From Geobacteraceae bacterium (GTDB lineage: Bacteria; Desulfobacterota; Desulfuromonadia; Geobacterales; Pseudopelobacteraceae): a stretch of 41,184 nt of DNA. Position 1 is the first letter of the stretch, and each line of letters begins with the position of its first letter. The DNA lies in the NCBI GenBank assembly GCA_021286935.1, contig JAJTBI010000019.1, positions 1 through 41,184 on the forward strand, given 5' to 3'. Shown piece by piece: positions 35,798-41,184 of this stretch. Below the pieces are notes generated by a model. It made no database searches. It worked only from the letters and a program-made list of their open reading frames with translations, and was not told the origin of the DNA. A program made the position numbers and the translations under genes.

Positions 35798-37138
35798 CTA
35801 ACGAAACTGCTCCGGGTCCAGACCGTGACGGCTCAGTTTGTCGTACAGGGTTTTCTTCGGCATCTGGAGCAGTTCTGCTGCCTCTGCCACACAGCCTTTG
35901 GTGCTTTTCAGGCCATCACGGATCAGCCCCCGCTCGTACAGCTCCACCTTCGAGGCCAGAGAAGTAGTAACCATTCTGGAAGGTTCCAGGCTGTCACCAA
36001 CCCCAAGACAGAGCCGTTCTGCCACGGCCTTCAGTTCACGCACATTGCCCGGCCAGTCATGTTGCTGCCACCGGAGCAGGTCCTGCTCATTCCAACTGAC
36101 CGGCTCCCGCTTGAAACGGGCGCAGGCCTGGGAGATGAAGTAGGCCATCAGCGGCGCAATATCGCCGGGGCGCTGCCTGAGCGGCGGCAGTTCGATCGTG
36201 ACGACATTCAGGCGGTAATACAGGTCGGCGCGGAAACCGCCTTGCTCAGACAGACGTTGCAGGTCCACCTTGCTTGCCGCCACAATCCGGCAATCAACCG
36301 GGATGGACTTATTGCTGCCCAACCGCTCTACACAACGGTCCTGCAGCACCCGCAGCAGTTTGACCTGCAGTTGCAGCGGCATCGATTCAATCTCATCCAG
36401 AAAAAGTGTGCCGCCATGGGCATACTCGATCTTGCCGATCCGCTTCTGGGTCGCCCCGGTAAAGGCGCCTGATTCATGTCCGAACATCTCGCTTTCAAAG
36501 ATCGTTTCCGGCAAAGCGCCGCAATTCAGCGCCACAAACGGCCCTTTACGGCCACTCAGGGCATGGATCGCATGGGCCACCACCTCTTTGCCGCTGCCTG
36601 TTTCACCCAGGATCAGCAGGTCCACATCGGTGGGAGCCAGGGCAGCGATGGAGCGTCGCACCAGCTGGATACCGTCTGAATGCCCGATCAACGGCATTGC
36701 GCCGCTATCAGCCAGGTCCTCATGCAGTCGACGCAGCTCAAGGATCAGATGCCGTTTTTCAAGTGCCCGCCGGATCACATCCAGCAAGCGTTCCGAGTGA
36801 AACGGCTTCTCTATGAAATCATAGGCATTCTGCCGCATGGCCTGGACCGCCATGGTCACATCACCATGCCCGGTAATCAGGATAACCGGAATATCCCGGT
36901 CATAGTTTTGCATTACATCCAGCAGTTCCATGCCGGAGATACCGGGCAGCTTGACATCACTGATCACGATGCCGGGCGGAAAATCCTCCATGGCCCGCAA
37001 TGCTGCTTCCGCGCTGATGAAGGAACGAACGACCATGTCCGCCAACTGAATGGTCTGCTCACATCGCCGCCGAACCGCCTCATCGTCCTCAATCAGGTAG
37101 ATCGGCAGATCATGTCGACAATTGTTACGGTTGTCCAT
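35798..37138 (-). CDS. Sigma-54-dependent response regulator (DctD/NtrC type)
   Basis: The 446-residue protein has three domains. A receiver domain (residues 12-125) has acidic pocket Asp18/Asp19, phosphoacceptor Asp61 in VISDVKLPG and Lys111 in EKPF. The AAA+ domain has Walker A GETGSGKE (178-185), GAFTGA (224-229), which contacts sigma-54, and Walker B LFLDEI (245-250). A Fis-type helix-turn-helix follows at the C-terminus (GCVAEAAELLQMPKKTLYDKL). It activates sigma-54 promoters when phosphorylated. ATG 37138 overlaps the kinase stop by 14 bases. Closest by eye to DctD, but no dicarboxylate transporter is in the window. Confidence 0.92.
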   Translation of the reverse strand: MDNRNNCRHDLPIYLIEDDEAVRRRCEQTIQLADMVVRSFISAEAALRAMEDFPPGIVISDVKLPGISGMELLDVMQNYDRDIPVILITGHGDVTMAVQAMRQNAYDFIEKPFHSERLLDVIRRALEKRHLILELRRLHEDLADSGAMPLIGHSDGIQLVRRSIAALAPTDVDLLILGETGSGKEVVAHAIHALSGRKGPFVALNCGALPETIFESEMFGHESGAFTGATQKRIGKIEYAHGGTLFLDEIESMPLQLQVKLLRVLQDRCVERLGSNKSIPVDCRIVAASKVDLQRLSEQGGFRADLYYRLNVVTIELPPLRQRPGDIAPLMAYFISQACARFKREPVSWNEQDLLRWQQHDWPGNVRELKAVAERLCLGVGDSLEPSRMVTTSLASKVELYERGLIRDGLKSTKGCVAEAAELLQMPKKTLYDKLSRHGLDPEQFR

Positions 37139-38648
37139 TACCAACCCCTTCCAGCACAATAGTAAACGTGGCGCCGCCTGCTTCGGAGTTTCCGGCTGTA
37201 AGTCTACCACCTAGTTCGGTGATAATCATGTGGGATATGGCCAGGCCCAGCCCTACCCCCTGGCCAACCGGCTTGGTGGTGACAAACGACTCAAACAGGT
37301 GCGGAAAGATCTCCTCGGCAATGCCTGGACCGTTGTCCTGAATCTGGATCAGTACCTCTGTCTGCTGCTGCAGAACCGTCACCGTCACCCGCTTGTCCCG
37401 CTGTTCACTGACCGCATCCAGGGCATTGCGTAACAGATTGACCAGCACCTGCTCGAGCCGGACCACGTCGGCCCAGACCTGCAGGGTCTCGGCAAACGGC
37501 TGCACGTCAACAACCGCATTCAATTGACGGCGTTGCGACTCCACCAGCATAACTGCATGATTGACTGCGGTGACAATGCTGACCCGCTGTTTTTCGGCAG
37601 GGGTCTTCCGAGAGAATGTCTTGATTTCCGATACAATCGAAGAAATCCGATCAGTCATACGGCTGACCACGCCGAGATTTTCCAACGCCTCCGGCACGCG
37701 CCCCTTTTCAAGAAAACTGACGGCATTGTCCGTGAAGGTGTGCATGGCGGTCAGCGGCTGGCTGATTTCATGGCTGATCCCGGCCGCCATCTGCCCCAGT
37801 ACTGCCAGCTTTCCGGCCTGAACCGCGTTATCCCGTGACTCACGCAGGATCTTTTCCGTGGTTTTCAGCTCCTCAATCTTCTCCAGAAGTGAACTATTGG
37901 TTTCGGTCAGTTCAGCGGTACGTTCGGTGATTTTCTGTTCAAGCTCCTGGTGGGCCTTGCGCAGGGCCGCCTCTGCCATGCGACGTTCCTTGTAGCGTCT
38001 GGTGGAAAGTTGAAAAAAGACGGCCAGCAGGGCGCCGGCCAGGGCAATGATGGTAAAGGTACGCTGAATGGTCTTTGAAAACTGTTGATTCGCCAGTTCA
38101 AAGCGAAGATCGGCATTCTGGATAATGGCTCTGAAGCTTGCCCGTGACTTCATGGCCAGCGGGGTGGCCTCCTTTTTGTACGCTGCAAAGGCCCGGTTAC
38201 GTTGTGCGGGAGGGGTCGTTTTGATTCGCTCCATCCGCTGAATGCAGTTGTCAACAAAGGCCATGGTGTCACGTCTGGCCTGTTCAACCAGTTTGCGGTC
38301 ACCGGCATCATGGGCGGACCGGTTAAGCGCCTCAAAGGAGTTGTCAATGTCGGCGGCAGTCTCCTCAAGCTCCTCCATATCCTCTTCAAAATCAGCCCCC
38401 AGCATGATGTCGCGGGTCAGGCGGGAAACGTAGTTGACATCGCGGGCAATGTTTATGGTTTGCAGCTTGGTGCTGATCTCATGGCGATGAAGCGACTCAA
38501 AGGCATTGTTCAGGCTGTAGATCCCCCAACCGGCAACAACAGCCGCCAGCGCCACAAAGGCGACCGTCACCCCGCTGAAAAACGCCAGATTGCGATTCAA
38601 TCCCCTACTGCCACCTCTTCCAGGCTCACCGTCTGAAGCATACAACAT
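37125..38648 (-). CDS. Sensor histidine kinase (DctB/NtrB-like)
   Basis: The 507-residue membrane kinase has transmembrane helices at about residues 21-45 and 195-213. The intervening helical sensor (50-195) is rich in acidic residues and resembles a four-helix-bundle/MCP-type ligand domain. A coiled-coil linker (220-275) leads to the H box GQMAAGISHEISQPL with His293. N, G1 and G2 boxes follow (LVNLLRNALDAV, DNGPGIAEE, GQGVGLGLAI). It should phosphorylate the response regulator encoded immediately downstream, with which it overlaps by 14 bases. The ligand is unknown. Its start lies 51 bases after the RHH gene, so it may share the cytochrome operon. The ribosome binding site is weak. Confidence 0.9.
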   Translation of the reverse strand: MLYASDGEPGRGGSRGLNRNLAFFSGVTVAFVALAAVVAGWGIYSLNNAFESLHRHEISTKLQTINIARDVNYVSRLTRDIMLGADFEEDMEELEETAADIDNSFEALNRSAHDAGDRKLVEQARRDTMAFVDNCIQRMERIKTTPPAQRNRAFAAYKKEATPLAMKSRASFRAIIQNADLRFELANQQFSKTIQRTFTIIALAGALLAVFFQLSTRRYKERRMAEAALRKAHQELEQKITERTAELTETNSSLLEKIEELKTTEKILRESRDNAVQAGKLAVLGQMAAGISHEISQPLTAMHTFTDNAVSFLEKGRVPEALENLGVVSRMTDRISSIVSEIKTFSRKTPAEKQRVSIVTAVNHAVMLVESQRRQLNAVVDVQPFAETLQVWADVVRLEQVLVNLLRNALDAVSEQRDKRVTVTVLQQQTEVLIQIQDNGPGIAEEIFPHLFESFVTTKPVGQGVGLGLAISHMIITELGGRLTAGNSEAGGATFTIVLEGVGNGQP

Positions 38649-38699
38649 ACCACGCCAAAGTCAGGTATACGACATTTGATTAATCAGCAGGCCCACCTG

Positions 38700-38873
38700 C
38701 TAAGCAGCCCTGCGCATCCCGCGCCCCTCAATCTGCTCCACCATCGCCTCCCGCATCAGCTCAGAGACCGATTTGCGGGTATGCCGCACCAGAGATTCCA
38801 GGTGCTTGCGTTCTTCATCGCTGACCCTCATTGAAATAACATTGTAACGGGGACACTCCTTCATTCTGCCCAT
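38700..38873 (-). CDS. Small ribbon-helix-helix regulator
   Basis: This 57-residue gene was found by direct translation. The product MGRMKECPRYNVISMRVSDE continues with helices ERKHLESLVRHT and SVSELMREAMVEQI and a basic end (GRGMRRAA). A short strand (YNVISMRVS) followed by two helices with a conserved S.SELMREA turn is the ribbon-helix-helix DNA-binding layout. Its ATG directly abuts the tatA stop (TAAATG), so the two are cotranslated. It may regulate this cytochrome operon or be an unpaired antitoxin-type regulator. No toxin gene is adjacent. Confidence 0.8.
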   Translation of the reverse strand: MGRMKECPRYNVISMRVSDEERKHLESLVRHTRKSVSELMREAMVEQIEGRGMRRAA

Positions 38874-39062
38874 TTACTTGTTCTCCTCATGTTTTTTGCA
38901 GTCTCCGCACTCAACCTGCTTGTCGCTGCCATCGCTTGCAGAACGAAAACTCTTGATGGCCCCTCCCAGCGAGGCTCCCAGTTGCGGCAACTTGCCCGGC
39001 CCGAAAACCAACAGCATAATCCCGCCGATCACGGCCAGTTCCGGTAATCCCAATCCAAACAT
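38874..39062 (-). CDS. tatA: Twin-arginine translocase subunit TatA/E
   Basis: The 62-residue product has the Tat motif set: one N-terminal membrane helix ([15 protein letters not shown]), the hinge [10 protein letters not shown], then an amphipathic helix [14 protein letters not shown] and a charged tail. The tail holds a CxxC (ECGDCKK), unusual for TatA. ATG 39062 behind AAAGGAG is chosen over the longer frame. TatA forms the channel for folded exported proteins. Its position beside a Tat-signal cytochrome suggests a dedicated or co-regulated subunit. tatC is not in the window. Confidence 0.93.
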   Translation of the reverse strand: MFGLGLPELAVIGGIMLLVFGPGKLPQLGASLGGAIKSFRSASDGSDKQVECGDCKKHEENK

Positions 39063-39120
39063 ATTCGTGTCTCCTTTCTGATTACGAAACCACTTTGCTG
39101 CAAGGTATGCCCTGAAAAAG

Positions 39121-39145
39121 CCCCTCTCCTTTACAGGGAGAGGGG
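39121..39145. repeat. Intergenic hairpin between cytochrome b gene and tatA
   Basis: CCCCTCTCC (39121-39129) pairs with GGAGAGGGG (39137-39145) around a 7-base loop. It belongs to the same general CCCC...GGGG hairpin type as those at 18904 and 34481. Its position inside the operon suggests attenuation or message processing. The rest of this 114-base gap is non-coding. Confidence 0.55.
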
Positions 39146-39176
39146 ACTGAATCAACAGCATAACAACGCACGATCA

Positions 39177-39842
39177 CTATTTTTTTGATGCAATAATTCG
39201 CTCTTCCTTATTTCCTGAAATCATCGAACCGACCATCCCAAAGGCCCAGGAGGCATAGGCATGAATCATGATGTACACGACAATCACCAAAGACAGGACC
39301 GTATGGATGACTCGCGTTGCCGCTGTGGCATGCCCGAAGGTTGGCAACAGCCCATGACACAACCGGTTTATCAGGCTGAAGCTTTCGGGAAAGAGCAGGG
39401 CCAGACCGGTTATGGCCATTGCCATCCACAATGCAAGCCAGCCCCACCATGCCAGCACTTCAGTCGCCATGATTTTTTCGACATACCGCTTTTCATCAAT
39501 CTCGTATCCAACCGGATTTTCAATCTTCTTACCGCCCACCAGACATCTGATTTCATGCACAAAGAAATCAAAGGCATCACCTATCTTGGAGACACCAAAC
39601 CAGTTGTATTCTCCACTCATCACAAAATTGTAGACAAAGAACGTAATGGTCCCCATCCAGCCCAGGCCGAGGACAATATGCAGGCTCCTCCCAGCCCCTC
39701 TGCTCATAACTCCGAACGGCAGATAGTCACTCACCCCAAATCCTGACAGCAGCAGCAACAGTACCTCTGCCACAATCAACCAGTGCAGAAACCTGTAGAG
39801 GAAGCTGTGCCGTTTAACGGTTACGGTTTCATTCTTCACCAT
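39177..39842 (-). CDS. Membrane cytochrome b (formate dehydrogenase gamma-like)
   Basis: ATG 39842 gives a 221-residue protein with four hydrophobic segments and candidate heme-ligand histidines in RHSFLYRFLHWLIV, RSLHIVLGLGW and RVIHTVLSLVIVVYIMIHAY. This pattern matches the di-heme cytochrome b subunits of formate dehydrogenase and Ni-Fe hydrogenase, which move electrons between a periplasmic partner and menaquinone. Its start overlaps the stop of the upstream split-Soret-like gene by 14 bases, so the two products are expected in fixed ratio. The longer open frame would run into that gene. Confidence 0.85.
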   Translation of the reverse strand: MVKNETVTVKRHSFLYRFLHWLIVAEVLLLLLSGFGVSDYLPFGVMSRGAGRSLHIVLGLGWMGTITFFVYNFVMSGEYNWFGVSKIGDAFDFFVHEIRCLVGGKKIENPVGYEIDEKRYVEKIMATEVLAWWGWLALWMAMAITGLALLFPESFSLINRLCHGLLPTFGHATAATRVIHTVLSLVIVVYIMIHAYASWAFGMVGSMISGNKEERIIASKK

Positions 39843-40860
39843 CGTTTTCCCCCTTGCTGACGCGCTTACTGACCGCATGGGCGCCGATACCGGCAACGGT
39901 CCCGACCGCTGCTGCTCCGGCAAGGGTGCCGATATCCATGCCATAAGCCGTTTTGATTTTATTCTTTGATTTATGGGGCGTCATATCGGTGTGGCAACTG
40001 TTGCACTCCATTTCCCCCCGAGTAAAGTTACCTGTTTCATACTTTTCACCTTTGGTATGGCAGGTCATACAGCCAGCGGTTTCCTGCGACAATTTCATGG
40101 GGAATGCGGTTTCCAGATTTCCTTTGTAGTAGGCGTTTAAAAGTGTTACCGCCATTGCAGCCACATCTCCTGTTACTCGTGCACAGCGTTCTGATCGTTC
40201 ACTGGACCCACTGGCATAACCGGCTTTTTCACACCATTTTCCAACGCTGACATGGCATAGAACAGAATGGCTGGGAGATTGTGGCAACGATTTTTCACTT
40301 TTATATTTTGGTGGGAAAAACTGTTTCTTGACTGCATATTCATTGGACTTATCGGTTGGGAACGCTTCTATTTCATAGTAGCGCATCAACCGAGGGATGA
40401 TCTTTTCTGCAGCCTTAAAGGGCGCCACAAGTGTAATCGCAGAGGCTGACCCATTGGGCGCTCCACACAGAGATCCGAATCCTGCCACCCCGCCTACACC
40501 ATATTGCATCAAGATCGGGGCAAAGGGACTTTCCTTCTTTCCGCTGGCAAGGTGTGCGACAAACTGCTCTTTGGTGGGCATAGGCAGGATGGTATAGGGG
40601 TAGCCGACTTTTTCTCTAAGCGCCGTCATAATTGCCCAGAAGGCCCCGCCGCCGCACTCTTCCAGGTAGTATCCCAAATGACCAAGTTTCCTGACATATT
40701 CAGGATCAAGCTCCTGATAGGGCCATGGAAATGGTGGCGCTACAAACGATTCCTTCGGCGTATCCGCCTTTGCGATAGTCGTCGTTGCCACACCACAGAG
40801 CGCCGCTCCCGACAACACCGCGATCCCTTTGATAAAATCTCGTCTCTGTAAATCCTTCAT
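39829..40860 (-). CDS. Tat-exported split-Soret-like cytochrome c (C_GCAxxG_C_C domain)
   Basis: ATG 40860 gives a 343-residue protein with a twin-arginine signal (LQRRDFIKG...GAALCGVATT). The middle part carries the cysteine pattern of the C_GCAxxG_C_C family: ECGGGAFWAI (Cys69), FGSLCGAPNGSA (Cys132), then VLCHVSVGKWC and ERCARVTGDV. Two c-type heme sites follow, CMTCH (264-268) and CNSCH (286-290). A C-terminal hydrophobic stretch (DIGTLAGAAAVGTVAGIGA) may anchor it. This combination matches split-Soret cytochrome c, known from Desulfovibrio, but here it has an added tail. Its physiological substrate is not established. Downstream are a cytochrome b and TatA, suggesting a quinone-linked periplasmic redox complex. 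Confidence 0.85.
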   Translation of the reverse strand: MKDLQRRDFIKGIAVLSGAALCGVATTTIAKADTPKESFVAPPFPWPYQELDPEYVRKLGHLGYYLEECGGGAFWAIMTALREKVGYPYTILPMPTKEQFVAHLASGKKESPFAPILMQYGVGGVAGFGSLCGAPNGSASAITLVAPFKAAEKIIPRLMRYYEIEAFPTDKSNEYAVKKQFFPPKYKSEKSLPQSPSHSVLCHVSVGKWCEKAGYASGSSERSERCARVTGDVAAMAVTLLNAYYKGNLETAFPMKLSQETAGCMTCHTKGEKYETGNFTRGEMECNSCHTDMTPHKSKNKIKTAYGMDIGTLAGAAAVGTVAGIGAHAVSKRVSKGENDGEE

Positions 40861-40929
40861 TTTTTCCTCCTCTTTTCTAGGGTTGGATATATCCGCAGAC
40901 AGGTATCTCACTGCCGTTGCAGTCTCTTT

Positions 40930-41184
40930 TCAGACATTCACCGAACATACAAAAGGCATGCTTTTTTCCGCAGCCTGGCGAAGATGAAAGCCGCCGGACA
41001 TGTCGGCCTGCTTCAAAACCGCAAACGGATCAAGCACAGCAACAGCAGATGACAGTGTCTGCAGCTTGTACGGCGGGAGATTGTTCTTGGAATTCTGTGC
41101 CGCCAGAATCTGTTCACGGCACAGCACGGTCAGGCAAAGACAGAGGGGAACGGCATCAACAGAGAAATCGACGCAGCTCCCATC
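40930..41184 (-). CDS. Partial gene at window edge, function unknown
   Basis: A minus-strand frame is open from the window edge to a stop at 40930 (84 codons visible, start outside). It reads through LCLCLTVLCREQILAAQNSK and ends SMPFVCSVNV. Codon use is similar to neighbouring genes, and a 69-base gap separates it from the cytochrome start, so it probably is the C-terminus of an operon partner. The family was not recognised. Confidence 0.5.
   Translation of the reverse strand, partial: DGSCVDFSVDAVPLCLCLTVLCREQILAAQNSKNNLPPYKLQTLSSAVAVLDPFAVLKQADMSGGFHLRQAAEKSMPFVCSVNV

Overview
The window looks like a chromosomal segment of a Desulfuromonadia/Geobacterales bacterium (Geobacter or Trichlorobacter type). 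This is an inference from gene content: nifH, a PilT-type ATPase, a split-Soret-like cytochrome, a short-loop cytochrome bd oxidase, a sigma-54 two-component pair, and a ribH-nusB-hom order I recall from Geobacter. No rRNA, tRNA, CRISPR array or intact insertion sequence was seen. Base composition is uniform and moderately GC-rich, apart from one AT-richer gene at 3708-4124.

Layout. (1) 1-10.1 kb, plus strand: the 3' part of hemW; a tightly packed chain of a VanW-like exported protein, an exported AMMECR1-like protein, a Sel1-repeat protein and a zinc-ribbon protein; an AT-rich orphan; a very large exported alpha-2-macroglobulin with an intact thioester motif; and a zinc-ribbon membrane protein. 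(2) 10.1-15.2 kb: an exported protein made of six 49-residue, 8-cysteine repeats; nifH without nifD or nifK; a PilT-like ATPase with a GspE/MshE-type N-terminus; and a PhnA-like zinc protein. (3) 15.3-22.9 kb: housekeeping genes ribH-nusB-hom, a type 2 trpB, trpF-trpB, a DHH phosphoesterase and pta. (4) 23.0-25.7 kb, minus strand: cydAB with a clear palindromic operator upstream.

(5) 25.7-30.6 kb, minus strand: one long probable operon reading permease (DUF318), glutaredoxin-like protein, DUF4405 heme protein, rhodanese, ArsR, CDF metal exporter, a 52-residue Bfd-type [2Fe-2S] protein, then queC. It starts at a promoter overlapped by an inverted repeat of ArsR type, which suggests a metal or metalloid and thiol-redox stress module. 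(6) 30.6-35.7 kb, minus strand: molybdenum cofactor genes moaC-mog, mobA, a mobB-moeA fusion, moaA and a MOSC protein. moaD, moaE and moeB are not in the window. (7) 35.8-41.2 kb, minus strand: an unidentified partial gene, a Tat-exported split-Soret-like cytochrome c, a membrane cytochrome b, tatA, a 57-residue ribbon-helix-helix regulator, a sensor kinase and a sigma-54 response regulator. Close spacing and overlaps suggest this is one functional unit: an exported redox complex with its own Tat component and regulators.

Two short genes (a Bfd-like protein at 26438-26596 and an RHH protein at 38700-38873) were found by direct translation and could be missed by automatic calling. Several intergenic gaps hold palindromic elements: three hairpins of the type CCCC...GGGG, and one 106-bp element with 10-bp terminal inverted repeats.
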